A stretch of 64,000 nt of DNA from an uncultured Agrobacterium sp. (GTDB taxonomy: Bacteria > Pseudomonadota > Alphaproteobacteria > Rhizobiales > Rhizobiaceae): positions 62,001 to 126,000 of the forward strand of contig CAJYTK010000006.1 of assembly GCA_913777615.1 (NCBI GenBank), read 5' to 3'. Below, piece after piece: positions 35,811-45,726 of the stretch. The notes beneath the pieces are model-generated. The model saw only the letters and a list, made by a program, of their open reading frames with translations, made no database searches and was not told the DNA's origin. The position numbers and the translations under genes were made by a program. Each line of letters begins with the position of its first letter. Within the stretch, counting starts at the first letter, position 1.

Positions 35811-36484
35811 TGATGCTGCAAAGACAAAGCTCGACCGGCCTCTCGCTTTTTGGCGTCCTGATCCGCCTGAGAGGCATGACCCTGATCGATCTGAGTGCCG
35901 ATGTGGCGCCCGGTTCGGTGCTGACCGTCATGGGGCCGTCCGGCTCGGGTAAATCCACCTTGCTGTCCTATATCGGCGGCTTTCTTGATCCGGCATTCGA
36001 CGCCCGGGGCGCCGTCTCCGTCGATGGTCTCGATCTCCTGTCGCTTCAGGCAGAGGCCAGACGGGCCGGCATTCTCTTCCAGGATCCGCTGCTTTTCCCC
36101 CATATGTCGGTCGGTGCCAATGTCGCCTTCGCCATCCCGGCCGATGTCGCAGATCGCCGGCAACGTCGACAGATGGCTGCGGAGATCCTGGCCGAAATGG
36201 ATTTGGCCGGGTTTGCCGAACGCGACCCTGCGACCCTGTCCGGCGGGCAGAAGGCACGCGTGGCGCTCGCCCGCGTTCTCGTGTCGCGACCACGCCTCCT
36301 GCTGCTCGACGAACCTTTCTCCAAGCTCGACATGGAGTTGCGCGCCCTGATGCGGCTGCTGGTTTTCGAGCGCGCAAGAACCGCCGGCCTCCCGGTCATC
36401 CTCGTCACCCATGACGAGGCAGATGCCGAGGCCGCAGGCGGTCCCGTCCACCGTCTCGGCTCCAGGGGAGCGCCACATGATTGA
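35810..36484 (+). CDS. ABC transporter ATP-binding protein, YnjD-like
   Basis: This is a 224-residue ATPase. It has Walker A MGPSGSGKSTLL, Q-loop LFQDPLLFPH, signature LSGGQKARVALAR, Walker B LLLLDEPFSKLD and H-loop VTHDEADA. It is short, as expected for YnjD. It overlaps the flavoprotein gene by eight bases. Confidence 0.88.
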   Translation: MMLQRQSSTGLSLFGVLIRLRGMTLIDLSADVAPGSVLTVMGPSGSGKSTLLSYIGGFLDPAFDARGAVSVDGLDLLSLQAEARRAGILFQDPLLFPHMSVGANVAFAIPADVADRRQRRQMAAEILAEMDLAGFAERDPATLSGGQKARVALARVLVSRPRLLLLDEPFSKLDMELRALMRLLVFERARTAGLPVILVTHDEADAEAAGGPVHRLGSRGAPHD

Positions 36485-37586
36485 GACGGGCGATGCCGTG
36501 CCGATCCTCCTTCTGGGAGGGGGCCACGCACATGTGGAAGTCATTCGCCGACTGGGAGAACTCGGTCTCGGCACACAGATCACACTGGTCTCGCCCTCTC
36601 GCCACGCGCCTTATTCCGGCATGCTTCCCGGATATGTGAGCGGACAGTACAGTTTTGACGATTTCCACATCGATCTTGAGAAGCTGTGTACCCGCTATGG
36701 GGTCACCTTTATCGCCACGAGCGCCACGGCGATCGATCCGAACACTAGGCGGGTCAGCCTGGCTGACGGCATGTTGCTCGACTATTCGATCCTCTCAATC
36801 GACATTGGATCTACGCCAGCCCTGCCGCCCGGTGTGTCCGGAGGGATATCGGTCAAGCCGATTGCGAGTTTTACGCTGCGGCTGGAAGCACTCGACGCTC
36901 GGGCTGCTGAAAAAACAAGGAGGTTGCGTCTCGCCGTGGTTGGACAGGGTGTTGCAGGTGTCGAGATGGCTTTTGCCCTGCAGCGAAGACTAGGCCGCGA
37001 CCGCGTAGACATCTTGCTCGCCGGTCGGGCTCATGATGTTGTGACAGAGCGCAGTCGTTTGGCGCGATGGATTTTGCGGCGGGAGCTGAACGCGGCCGGG
37101 ATCATGAATTACCCTAATTTTGAAGTCACCAGCTTTGAGGCAGGGGAGCTCGTGGCCCGTGACGGACGAAAGCTCTTTGTGGATGATGTGGTCTGGACGA
37201 CCTCGAGCGGAGCGCCAACCTGGCTTGGCAAAACCGGCCTCACGCTCGACGCAGGCGGGTTCATCCGGGTCGACCATTTCCTGCGATCAATATCGCATCC
37301 AGAGATTTTTGCGGCCGGGGATGTAGCCAGCCTTCCCGACCCAAGACCCAAGGCCGGAGTTTTCGCGGTCCGGCAGGGCCCCGTTTTGGCCGAAAACATC
37401 CGCCGCTGCCTCTCCGGCGAAACGTTGCAGCCGTTCCGGCCACAGCGGAGATGGCTTGCACTTATCTCATTGGCGAACGGGCGGGCAATCGCCGACAAAT
37501 GGGCGCTCGCGGGATCAGGGCGATGGGTTGCGAGGTGGAAAAACTGGAATGACACGCGGTTCGTTAAGCGATATCGTGGTCGCTAA
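36477..37586 (+). CDS. FAD-dependent oxidoreductase, NDH-2/SelD-N-like
   Basis: This is a 369-residue flavoprotein with ILLLGGGHAHVEVIRRL as FAD site, LAVVGQGVAGVEMAFALQRRLG as NAD site and IFAAGDVASLPD as second FAD motif. The GGGHAHV start is typical of the flavoprotein domain that is fused to SelD in some bacteria; no selenide kinase part is present here. It ends the YnjBCD operon, so it may process the imported compound or supply electrons. Confidence 0.8.
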   Translation: MIETGDAVPILLLGGGHAHVEVIRRLGELGLGTQITLVSPSRHAPYSGMLPGYVSGQYSFDDFHIDLEKLCTRYGVTFIATSATAIDPNTRRVSLADGMLLDYSILSIDIGSTPALPPGVSGGISVKPIASFTLRLEALDARAAEKTRRLRLAVVGQGVAGVEMAFALQRRLGRDRVDILLAGRAHDVVTERSRLARWILRRELNAAGIMNYPNFEVTSFEAGELVARDGRKLFVDDVVWTTSSGAPTWLGKTGLTLDAGGFIRVDHFLRSISHPEIFAAGDVASLPDPRPKAGVFAVRQGPVLAENIRRCLSGETLQPFRPQRRWLALISLANGRAIADKWALAGSGRWVARWKNWNDTRFVKRYRGR

Positions 37587-37884
37587 CGACATAACGATGC
37601 ATTGAGACTCGGCTGGAAAATGCCTTAATGCCAATTACTTCGCCGGAAGAACGCACTCATTGCTGGTCACGATGCCGGACCGGAGATTAGAGCTGAGATC
37701 GCCTTGCTGATCGAAACAGATAGCTCTTTGCCGTCGTTGCACAGTCCGACCTTATTGCGGAGTAACAGGCAACTGTGGGGTGGCTGATGGCTGAGCACTA
37801 AGATACGCAGCTACCACGTTGTTCAGTGGAAAAGATGTGCCGCAGACACCTTGACTAGTTTGCGCAAAATTGGACGTAATCATT
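37587..37884. other. Intergenic region, about 300 bp
   Basis: No gene seen. TTGACT (37851-37856) followed after 17 bases by ACGTAA (37874-37879) is a possible promoter for the leader at 37885-38030. Confidence 0.35.
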
Positions 37885-38030
37885 TGCCCGTCGCTGACGA
37901 TGGTGATAAAGATGCACAATGGAATTTGTTGGCGCTTTCACTGTGATTATTATCACCATTCATCGAGTGGTGGGCTAAGCACGTCATATTTCCAGACAAA
38001 GCAACCCGCCGCGAGGCGGGTTTTGTTTTT
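37885..38030 (+). ncRNA. Structured leader or small RNA
   Basis: A 10-bp inverted repeat, ATGGTGATAA (37900-37909) and TTATCACCAT (37950-37959), encloses a 40-base loop and is followed by an intrinsic terminator at 38003-38030. The terminator is only 28 bases before the next start codon. This could be an attenuating leader of the SnoaL-like gene or an independent small RNA. I do not recognise a known riboswitch class. Confidence 0.4.
38003..38030 (+). terminator. Rho-independent terminator
   Basis: Stem AACCCGCC (38003-38010), GCGA loop, stem GGCGGGTT (38015-38022), then TTGTTTTT. It is a strong hairpin with a U tract. It lies directly upstream of the ribosome site of the SnoaL-like gene. 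Confidence 0.75.
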
Positions 38031-38057
38031 CCGCTCGCGGCCATTTTGGAGTCCAGA

Positions 38058-38453
38058 ATGTCTGACCATCCCTTGAAAGCCCTTATCGAATCTGCAGACC
38101 GTTCCATATCGGCCAAAGACTTCGACAGCTTGATGCGATTCTACACCGATGATGCCACCTTAGTGGTCAAAGCAGGCATGTACGCCAAAGGCAAAGACCA
38201 GATCAGGAAAGCGTTCGAAGCAATCTCTGCTCATTTCCAAGGTAAATTGAAAGTCCGCCAAGGGCGGATGGAGGTGATCGAGGGCGGAGACACAGCGTTG
38301 GTCATCATGGAAACGTGGTTGGATGCCGTCGACGAAAGCGGCATTGCGACGTCGACGGTACGACGTGCCACCTATGTGTTTCGTCGGGACTCGTCTGGCA
38401 CCTGGCTATGCGCTGTAGACAATTCCTACGGCACGGCTGTCCTCGATAGCTGA
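38058..38453 (+). CDS. SnoaL-like/DUF4440-type protein
   Basis: This is a 131-residue protein of the NTF2-like fold: LIESADRSISAKDFDSLMRFYTDDATLVV, then GKDQIRKAFEAI, and the end VFRRDSSGTWLCAVDN. Members are ketosteroid-isomerase-like and usually of unknown substrate. ATG 38058 has GGAG six bases upstream. The terminator just before it suggests control by attenuation. Confidence 0.8.
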   Translation: MSDHPLKALIESADRSISAKDFDSLMRFYTDDATLVVKAGMYAKGKDQIRKAFEAISAHFQGKLKVRQGRMEVIEGGDTALVIMETWLDAVDESGIATSTVRRATYVFRRDSSGTWLCAVDNSYGTAVLDS

Positions 38454-38529
38454 GAAGGCTCCCGGCCCGGTGCCCACGGTGGGTCAGAGACAGCGCTGCG
38501 GTTGGCGCAGATTACGTTGCCGCATTCCT

Positions 38530-38640
38530 TCACGGCAGAAGCTCATTGATCCGGCTCAGTTTATGGCCGTTGGCAATGACGGTCAGGGCGGCCGTCAGTT
38601 GGGCGAAGGGATCATTCACCGTCGTGCGCAGCCGGAAGCT
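38530..38640 (-). pseudogene. IS66-family transposase C-terminal remnant
   Basis: About 30 residues (FAQLTAALTVIANGHKLSRINELLP) match the very end of the IS66 large transposase, with a premature stop after LLP. The rest of the element is gone. The region 38641-38821 contains no gene I can support. Confidence 0.6.
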
Positions 38641-38821
38641 CTCAGACACAATCTGTGCTTGATCTAGTCTAGCGATTGGCGATGGACATCTCGCCGTCCA
38701 CGGCGCGCTGTGAGAACCTTCAACGTGGTCTCCATGGAGACACTCCTTCCCGCTCATCTATGCGACCTCGATCACAGGTCAGACGGCCACGTCCAACGTG
38801 GGAAGAAAATAGCGGGTACGT

Positions 38822-40309
38822 TCAGTGTAGGGAAGCGCTTGCCGCAAGCCGCTCATCCTTATCGTGCAGCGCGAAGCGGTCAATCATGTCAGCACTCGCT
38901 TCGTTGAAGCCGATAACCTCGACCTCGTCACCTGCTTGGCGGAACTTCAACACGATCTTGTCCAACGCGCCAATCGCGGTGATGTCCCGGAGGTGGGCCT
39001 TCGTGAGATCGATGATGATCCGCTTCCCCTTATCCGTGAAGTCAAACGCATGGATAAAGGCTTCCGCCGACGCAAAGAAGACCTGCCCGACAACTGCATA
39101 GGTGACACTGTTTTGTTCGGCATCCTCCAGGCGCGTGACGCTGAACAGACGGGCTACCTTGCCAGCAAAAAAGATGCCGGACAGCAGGACGCCAACGATT
39201 ACGCCTTTCGCGAGATCATGCGTTGCTACAACGGTGATGACAGTCGCCAGCATGACGACGGAGGATGGAAGCGGATGGCGTCTCAGGTCGAGGATCGATC
39301 TCCAGGAGAAAGTGCCAATGGAAACCATGATCATAACCGCAACAAGCGCGGCCATAGGGATGATCTGGACGAGGTCGTTGAGAACGACGATCAGGAATAG
39401 TAGGAAGGCACCTGCTACGAACGTTGAAAGCCGTCCTCGACCACCCGAGGTTACGTTGATGACCGATTGGCCGATCATGGCGCAGCCGCCCATGCCACCG
39501 ATCAGCGCCGAGGCGATATTCCCTGCGCCCTGACCAACGCATTCCTGGCTCTTGTTGCTGGGCGTATCCGTCATATCGTCGACGATTTGCGCGGTAAGCA
39601 GCGATTCCAGCAGGCCTACGGCAGCGAGCGTCACTGAGTATGGGAAGATGATCTGCAGAGTCTCCCAGGTCAACGGAACCTGCGGCAGCATGAGGAATGG
39701 GATCGAAGACGGAAGTTCACCGAGGTCGCCGACGGTGCGTAGGTCCATGCCAAACCACCACGCCATGGCCGTCAGGACCGCAATGGCCACGAGCGGCGAT
39801 GGAATAGCCTTAGTCACATATGGAAAGAGGTAGATGATGGCGAGGCCGCCTGCGATCATCACGTAGGTGAGCGTCGGAACCCCAACGAGTTCGGGCAACT
39901 GGGCCATGAAGATCAGGATCGCAAGCGCGTTGACGAAGCCTGTAATGACGGAACGGGAGACGAAGCGCATCACGCGGCCGAGCCTGAGCCATCCCGCGAC
40001 GATCTGGATGATACCCATGAGGATCGTGGCGGCGAACAGATACTGAAGGCCGTGCTCCTTGACCAGCGAGATCATGACAACAGCGGTCGCGGCTGTGGCG
40101 GCAGAGATCATGCCGGGTCGGCCGCCCACAAAGGCCGCCACGCAGGCGATAGCGAAGGAAGCGTAGAGGCCGACCTTAGGATCGACGCCCGCGATTACGG
40201 AGAAGCCTATCGCTTCCGGGATAAGCGCGAGAGCGACGACGATACCCGAAAGCACGTCGCCACGGATGTTGGAGAACCACTCCTGACGGTAGTTTGAAAA
40301 AATTGGCAT
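38822..40309 (-). CDS. SulP-family anion transporter with STAS domain
   Basis: This is a 495-residue protein from ATG 40309; the frame is open upstream to 40609 but only residues after [12 protein letters not shown] fit the family. There are 10-12 membrane helices with the SulP hallmark [25 protein letters not shown] and [16 protein letters not shown]. The C-terminal STAS domain (about 390-480) contains [23 protein letters not shown]. It imports sulfate, bicarbonate or another anion. A perfect hairpin lies about 185 bases upstream. Confidence 0.88.
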   Translation of the reverse strand: MPIFSNYRQEWFSNIRGDVLSGIVVALALIPEAIGFSVIAGVDPKVGLYASFAIACVAAFVGGRPGMISAATAATAVVMISLVKEHGLQYLFAATILMGIIQIVAGWLRLGRVMRFVSRSVITGFVNALAILIFMAQLPELVGVPTLTYVMIAGGLAIIYLFPYVTKAIPSPLVAIAVLTAMAWWFGMDLRTVGDLGELPSSIPFLMLPQVPLTWETLQIIFPYSVTLAAVGLLESLLTAQIVDDMTDTPSNKSQECVGQGAGNIASALIGGMGGCAMIGQSVINVTSGGRGRLSTFVAGAFLLFLIVVLNDLVQIIPMAALVAVMIMVSIGTFSWRSILDLRRHPLPSSVVMLATVITVVATHDLAKGVIVGVLLSGIFFAGKVARLFSVTRLEDAEQNSVTYAVVGQVFFASAEAFIHAFDFTDKGKRIIIDLTKAHLRDITAIGALDKIVLKFRQAGDEVEVIGFNEASADMIDRFALHDKDERLAASASLH

Positions 40310-40641
40310 CGATGAATTTTCACAGTTGATGCAACGGGCCGAGCGAAACTCGGTCCTCGAACAGGGTTGCGTTGCTGTGTTGTCTGGCGGATCGGCGGCC
40401 AGAAGAGCCACCCGGAGTTTCACCAGGTCCTTGTGGATGAAGCTAATTAGCTCACACTGTCCGTTTTTGCAATTAGATCTCGCTCTGAACTCGTCACGTC
40501 CAATAGGACGTGACGGGCTAGGTGCGGGTGGGACAATGGCTACTGTACAGACGCTCATAAGCGGGTGGTGAAATGCGCCAGCCAACTGCCACGTGGGATG
40601 ACGTAGCAAGGGCCGACCAGCACCCAGCCGGCCCTTGCATA
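40310..40641. other. Upstream region of the SulP gene
   Basis: About 330 bp with no gene I can support. It contains the hairpin at 40493-40514 and GCCGAGCGAAACTCGGTC (40338-40355), a small stem-loop nearer the start. Either could be part of a 5' regulatory leader. Confidence 0.3.
40493..40514 (-). promoter_or_regulatory. Perfect 9-bp hairpin upstream of SulP
   Basis: GTCACGTCC (40493-40501), AATA loop, GGACGTGAC (40506-40514). It could be an operator palindrome or an RNA hairpin. There is no U tract on the minus strand side, so it is probably not a terminator. Confidence 0.35.
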
Positions 40642-40932
40642 TTACTCGACGATGTATATCTCCATCTGCTCGAAACCCTTACCTCGAAGGGCCACTAGCT
40701 GCTGATAGGCTTCCTGACGAAAAAAAGCCGAAGCCGAAGCCGCATCTGGAAAATCGAGAACCATGACGGTCTTTGGAGCCGGCCCTCCCGCTACAACTTC
40801 GACAACAGGACCGCGAAAGGAAGGCTTGATTCCGGCGGCCGCCAGCAGTGGCTGTACCCCCTCGGAATATTTCCGAGCATTTTCCTCGGCGCCAACCCGT
40901 GGAGTAGCAAAAACAACGACGTGAGAGGACAT
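40642..40932 (-). CDS. DUF1330-family small protein
   Basis: This is a 96-residue protein with the alpha-beta dimeric barrel pattern: [21 protein letters not shown], then [32 protein letters not shown]1330 members are unassigned but often lie in catabolic clusters. It is nine bases downstream of the SMP-30-like gene. Confidence 0.8.
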   Translation of the reverse strand: MSSHVVVFATPRVGAEENARKYSEGVQPLLAAAGIKPSFRGPVVEVVAGGPAPKTVMVLDFPDAASASAFFRQEAYQQLVALRGKGFEQMEIYIVE

Positions 40933-40941
40933 GCAGAACTC

Positions 40942-41910
40942 CTATTTCGAGCGGTAGTCTTGGGGCAGATCAAGCACCAGGATACGGTAGGGATCCGCAG
41001 GGCCCGCAGATGGGTCAAACAGGTGGTCGAGTTGACCTTCGACCACGTAGGCAGCGTTGTCCTTCACGGCCACGGTGGTCGGAACATTGAGGTCCGAGGC
41101 GATAACCTCCATCGTTGCAGCCCCACCCTCTACCTTCACGCCCAATAGTGCGCCCCGCGCACCGGCTGTGAGCCCGCCCCCAGATACGATCAGGAAGCGA
41201 CCGTTACCCAAGGCCGTCAGGCCGTCGGCGCCTGTGGCGGGCTTCGGGAGGGCAATGTCGGCGACTTCACCAGCAGTCCCATCTGCCTGGACTGCAATCC
41301 TATGCAGGGTGCCGGTCTGATACCGCAGGACATAGATCGCTCCATCGTCGTATGCGATACCGTTGAGATTGAAACCTTCGCCAGCGAATTTGTCACTTTC
41401 GAACCAAACCGTAAGGGCCTTCGAACCCGGATGAAGGGCGTAGATCCGAGGAACGAAGCTGTCCGTCGCAAGGATGGTGCCATCCGGCAATTCGGTGATG
41501 TCGTTACAGAAGGCCCCCCCGTTCGGCAGCTCGTATCTGCCGGCATTCGCGCCCGTGGCACGATCGAAAGCCAGCAAGGCCGAAGGTGCACTCTTCGTTC
41601 TGACGCTTGCTCCAGGATCGGAGGAGCACGCGTAGAGACGGTCGGCGGTAGCGTGGAGCCCGATGGTCGAGACCATCCCATTGGCGCCAGGCGGCACAAA
41701 GTCCTCGACCTGCTTGCTGTCGGAATTGATGCGAACGATCTGGCCCTGAGTCAGGCTGCCGACATAGAGACTGCCGGCAGAGTCAACTGCAATTCCCTCT
41801 GGCGCGAAGGCCGGATCTGGAAGAAGGATTTCGGATTGCGCCATCGCAGCGCCGCTCACGATAAGACTCAGAATCCCCATCGCAGCGATTGTCTTGAGTA
41901 CGTTTTTCAT
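40942..41910 (-). CDS. Periplasmic SMP-30/NHL-type beta-propeller protein
   Basis: This is a 322-residue protein from ATG 41910 (AAGGAT site), with a signal peptide (IAAMGILSLIVSGAAMA). The mature part is a repeated propeller pattern (FAPEGIAVDSAGSLYVGSLTQGQIVRI, PDGTILATDSFVPRIYAL, NGIAYDDGAIYVLRYQTGTLHRI). It resembles gluconolactonase/strictosidine-synthase-like proteins. The substrate is unknown. Confidence 0.75.
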   Translation of the reverse strand: MKNVLKTIAAMGILSLIVSGAAMAQSEILLPDPAFAPEGIAVDSAGSLYVGSLTQGQIVRINSDSKQVEDFVPPGANGMVSTIGLHATADRLYACSSDPGASVRTKSAPSALLAFDRATGANAGRYELPNGGAFCNDITELPDGTILATDSFVPRIYALHPGSKALTVWFESDKFAGEGFNLNGIAYDDGAIYVLRYQTGTLHRIAVQADGTAGEVADIALPKPATGADGLTALGNGRFLIVSGGGLTAGARGALLGVKVEGGAATMEVIASDLNVPTTVAVKDNAAYVVEGQLDHLFDPSAGPADPYRILVLDLPQDYRSK

Positions 41911-42100
41911 GCTCATCCTTTCGATATAAGCGAACTTGGACAAGCTATGAGTGTTGGCGCCTAACTGCTCGCTCCCGGCAGCCAGAATCTAGCCTCGATC
42001 AATCATCAAATGCCAACGAGTGGTGCAGCCCCCTATGCACGCGTCAAACGTGGCCGTCCTCGATGGGAATGTTGTGTCCAGTGAGCAGAGATACGCAGCA

Positions 42101-43030
42101 TCAGCTACGCGTCAACGAGGAAACCCGAACCACGTTGTCTCTTGGTGATTGGCTTTCATTTCGCGTGTTGCGCAGCTCGATTGGGGTCACTGAAAAGCGT
42201 AACTTAAACCGCTCGGCGAAGCGAGACTGGGAGAGGTATCCGCAGGCAAGAGAAATCTGGCTAATGGGCATGTCGCTTTCCATGACGAGGCCCATGCCCT
42301 TTTCCAGACGTACTTCTTCAAGCAGGGCGCGGAAGCTGGAATTTTCCGCACGTAGATGCCGGCGAAGCGTACTCTCGCTTGCTGCCAACTTCCGACAAAC
42401 CGCGTCAATCTGCCAATCTCTCGAAGGATCCAGAGAGACCAGTTCCTTCACTTTCTGTCGCCAACTGCGGTGTTGCGACATGAGGAGATTGCCGGCGAGG
42501 CCGTACTGCGCATACAGGAGTAACACTTCGACCATTCTGTGCCTGATCTGTGTTACATCAGGCGAGAAACGGCGAGTCCAGCGTATCCAGTCGACTAGAG
42601 CCATAATGGGCTCGACCTTCCCCGCGACATGCCATTGTGGCGTTAGGTTCCAGGTATCGAACTGGCTACCGTAAAGCTCGACAAAAAGCTTCACAGTCTC
42701 AGGGTCAAACCGCACCGCAATCCCCAAATAGTAGGATAGGTTGGAACTGGGGGCGTTTTCAACGTCGAAACTGACCCCCGCCGGAAGCTGGAGAAGGCTT
42801 CCGGGGCGACAGACAAATTCATTGCCATCTACCAACACGGTCTTGGTACCGACCACAGGCAGCATAATTGTTGGGTGCCAGAAACACATCCGGGTGAGCG
42901 ATTGTTTTGACTTACACCGATTGAAACCGAGATGACCGGAGCTTGCCTCCTGATTGGGTTCCCCAGTGAGGGCTAGACGCAAGTCATCCACCGCGCGCAT
43001 CAACTCATCGGACTTTCCCAGACTGCTCAT
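42101..43030 (-). CDS. AraC-family regulator
   Basis: This is a 309-residue protein. The N-terminal half (about 35-190) is the AraC-type ligand domain of the AraC_N group. The C-terminal 200-300 has two helix-turn-helix motifs (VCRKLAASESTLRRHLRAEN, and QISLACGYLSQSRFAERFKLRF). It sits between the SMP-30 gene and the divergent hydrolase and probably controls one or both. Confidence 0.88.
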   Translation of the reverse strand: MSSLGKSDELMRAVDDLRLALTGEPNQEASSGHLGFNRCKSKQSLTRMCFWHPTIMLPVVGTKTVLVDGNEFVCRPGSLLQLPAGVSFDVENAPSSNLSYYLGIAVRFDPETVKLFVELYGSQFDTWNLTPQWHVAGKVEPIMALVDWIRWTRRFSPDVTQIRHRMVEVLLLYAQYGLAGNLLMSQHRSWRQKVKELVSLDPSRDWQIDAVCRKLAASESTLRRHLRAENSSFRALLEEVRLEKGMGLVMESDMPISQISLACGYLSQSRFAERFKLRFSVTPIELRNTRNESQSPRDNVVRVSSLTRS

Positions 43031-43290
43031 CCCGGCAGATCCCTCTCAGCTTCGACCTCACCGGCGGCGCAAATCAATCTACACAATGAGCCGCCCCTTC
43101 CACCACAGTAAAAGTACTGGCAATGCCGGATGACCGGAGACAGTCATTCTCTGGCTCGAAACGGTCAAATCCTTCGGCATGTGCTTCAACATGAACGTTT
43201 CAGGCGAGACTTTAGCCGGAACAGGGCCTTCGCCCATCCGCCGTGCCGCTATTGTCAACGCATATAAGGCTGAATGGCAGGGAGGAAACA

Positions 43291-44055
43291 ATGCCAATTG
43301 CATACAATACCTACGGTCAGGGACCGATCCACGTCATGATGTTGCACGGGTGGCTAAGCGACTGCTCGATCTTCGACGCGATCAAGCCTCTGTTTGATCC
43401 GGAGACATTTACGCTCGCGCTGGTTGACTATCGTGGATATGGATCGTCGACAGCGCTCAGCGGTGAATACACGATCCCAGAGATCGCGAGCGATGCGCTT
43501 GAGATCGCCGATAATCTGCATTGGGATCACTTTCATATCGTGGGCCATTCGATGGCTGGCACCGTCGCCCAGCGAGTTTGCCTCGCGGTTCGCGGCAGAG
43601 TTCGGTCGGTGGCTGCAATCACGCCGGTCTCTGCGGCGGGCTTTGCCGTCGACGAGCCCACGCTCTCATTTTTCCAGTCGGCAGCAGACGACGACGCGGC
43701 CTTGGCGGAAGTATTCAATACTCTGACCGGTCATCGCCATGCGCGCTCTTTCCTTAACTACTTGGTTCGAAAGGCGCGCGCAGGGACAACAAAGGCGGCC
43801 TTCCTTGGCTACCTGGATGCTTGGACTACCGCAGATTTCTCTGCCGAGGCGGCCAAACTTGATGTGCCTTTCCTTGTCGTTGCCGGAACACATGATGAAG
43901 CTCTGGGGCCGCAGCACCAGCGCGAGACCTACCTCAAGCACCTTTCCAATGTTCGGATGCAGGTGCTGGAAGGGGCCGGTCACTATCCCATGCTCGAGAC
44001 GCCGCCGGAGCTTTTCACAGTGGTTGAGGCATTTCTGACGGAAAATGCCGGCTAG
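43291..44055 (+). CDS. Alpha/beta-fold hydrolase
   Basis: This is a 254-residue protein from ATG 43291, preceded by GGGAGGAA. It has the oxyanion motif MLHGWLSD, nucleophile GHSMAG, acid in VVAGTHDEALG and base His in GAGHYPMLE. It is an epoxide-hydrolase/esterase-like enzyme of unknown substrate. It is 65 bases before the aldehyde dehydrogenase, probably in the same operon. Confidence 0.85.
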   Translation: MPIAYNTYGQGPIHVMMLHGWLSDCSIFDAIKPLFDPETFTLALVDYRGYGSSTALSGEYTIPEIASDALEIADNLHWDHFHIVGHSMAGTVAQRVCLAVRGRVRSVAAITPVSAAGFAVDEPTLSFFQSAADDDAALAEVFNTLTGHRHARSFLNYLVRKARAGTTKAAFLGYLDAWTTADFSAEAAKLDVPFLVVAGTHDEALGPQHQRETYLKHLSNVRMQVLEGAGHYPMLETPPELFTVVEAFLTENAG

Positions 44056-44120
44056 CTTGGAAACCTCTCGGTTGACGGAACCACCACTGATTACCCCGCC
44101 CACGGAAAGAAGATTGCGCA

Positions 44121-45575
44121 ATGCGGCAGTTGAAAGACCCCGAGCTTCTCAGGACACTGTCCTACATGGATGGCGCATGGCACGCTCCAGAAGCTACATT
44201 CGTCGTCCGCAATCCTTCCACCGGCGAGGAGATTGCGCAGGTCGCGGATGTCTCGGCTGACGACTTCAGCCATGTCATAGCCGCGGCCAAGACCGCGCAA
44301 GCTGCGTGGGCTGCTTGCACCGGTAAGGAGCGTGCTGCCGTGTTGAATAGATGGTATCGCGAGATCGTAGCGAATGTCGATGATCTCGCGACCATCCTGA
44401 CTTCGGAAATGGGCAAGCCGTTTGCTGAAGCTAAAGCTGAGATACTCTACGGGGCCGGGTACATCGAATGGTACTCTGAAGAGGCGAAGCGCATTTATGG
44501 AGCAACCATTCCCGGTCATCAGCGTGACAAGAGGATCCTCGTACTGAAGCAGCCGATAGGCGTTGTAGGAGCGGTCACACCTTGGAACTTTCCAAATGCC
44601 ATGGTGACCCGCAAGGCGGGCCCGGCCTTGGCTGTCGGCTGCGCAATCGTTCTTCGTCCATCGGAGTTTACGCCGCTCTCTGCCTTGGCCCTGGCGGAAC
44701 TAGCGGAGCGTGCGGGGCTGCCTAGAGGTGTTTTCAACGTGGTGACCTGCCTGGACGCCGAAGCGTTCGGCAAGGCGCTCTGCACCCATCCTGACGTCGC
44801 CAAGATCTCCTTCACGGGATCTACAAAGGTCGGGCGGATCCTGATGCAACAGGCCGCTGGCCAAATCAAAAAGCTCTCACTCGAACTGGGAGGGAATGCC
44901 CCTTTCATCGTCTTCGACGACGCTGATCTCGACGCAGCCGTCGAAGGCGCCATTGCTGCTAAGTTCCGCAATGGTGGTCAAACGTGTGTCTGTGCCAATC
45001 GGATATATGTTCAAGACGGAATTCATGACCGATTTGCAGATAAGCTGGCTCGACGGATCGGCGAACTAAGGGTCGCTGACGGTTTTACTGACGGTGCGGA
45101 TATCGGACCGATGATCAATCGGGCCGCAGTCAGGAAGCTCGACGAGCTTCTTGAGGATGCGCTGAGCAAGGGCGGGACGGTTGTCGCCAGCACTGATGGC
45201 ACCGATGTTTCAGGTACGTTTTTCAAACCGACCCTTGTCACCGGCGCATCCGCCGACATGCATCTTGCACGTTACGAGATCTTCGGACCCCTGATCCCGC
45301 TATTTCGTTTTCAAGGAGAATCAGAGGTCCTGCAATTGGCCAATGCAACCGAATTCGGGCTTGCCGGCTACTTCTATTCTCAGGACATCACGCGCATCTG
45401 GCGCATGGCCGAAAAGCTCGAAGTCGGGATGATCGGAATCAATACCGGCCAGATATCCACGGAGGTTGCTCCGTTCGGAGGTATCAAGCAGTCGGGGCTT
45501 GGCCGCGAAGGCTCGTTCATGGGCGCGGACGATTACCTCGAAGTGAAATACCTCTGCTTTGGAGGCGTCGAATGA
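44121..45575 (+). CDS. NAD(P)-dependent aldehyde (succinate-semialdehyde) dehydrogenase
   Basis: This is a 484-residue ALDH. The motifs are complete: TPWNFPNAMVTRKAGPALAVGC (active-site Asn), FTGSTKVG, ELGGNAPFIVFDDAD (general base Glu), and the nucleophile in GGQTCVCANR. The length and the VCANR motif are those of the GabD-like succinate-semialdehyde dehydrogenases. It converts an aldehyde to the acid using NAD(P). The aldehyde may come from the adjacent hydrolase/CMD pathway. Confidence 0.88.
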   Translation: MRQLKDPELLRTLSYMDGAWHAPEATFVVRNPSTGEEIAQVADVSADDFSHVIAAAKTAQAAWAACTGKERAAVLNRWYREIVANVDDLATILTSEMGKPFAEAKAEILYGAGYIEWYSEEAKRIYGATIPGHQRDKRILVLKQPIGVVGAVTPWNFPNAMVTRKAGPALAVGCAIVLRPSEFTPLSALALAELAERAGLPRGVFNVVTCLDAEAFGKALCTHPDVAKISFTGSTKVGRILMQQAAGQIKKLSLELGGNAPFIVFDDADLDAAVEGAIAAKFRNGGQTCVCANRIYVQDGIHDRFADKLARRIGELRVADGFTDGADIGPMINRAAVRKLDELLEDALSKGGTVVASTDGTDVSGTFFKPTLVTGASADMHLARYEIFGPLIPLFRFQGESEVLQLANATEFGLAGYFYSQDITRIWRMAEKLEVGMIGINTGQISTEVAPFGGIKQSGLGREGSFMGADDYLEVKYLCFGGVE

Positions 45576-45726
45576 CAGACCGGACCGCGCCGCGCGCCTG
45601 GTTCTCAAGACAGGCCGAATGAGCGGCTAACCAGCCACTAAGCAAGCTGAATGATCACCGATTCCCTATCCCGCCGGCCAGACACCGGCGGCGTCCCACC
45701 TCGCTCGAAATGAAAGGACCCAAGCG

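Noticed and set aside
38728-38741. Perfect palindrome GTCTCCATGGAGAC
   Set aside because: It has no gene start or promoter near it and lies in IS66 debris.
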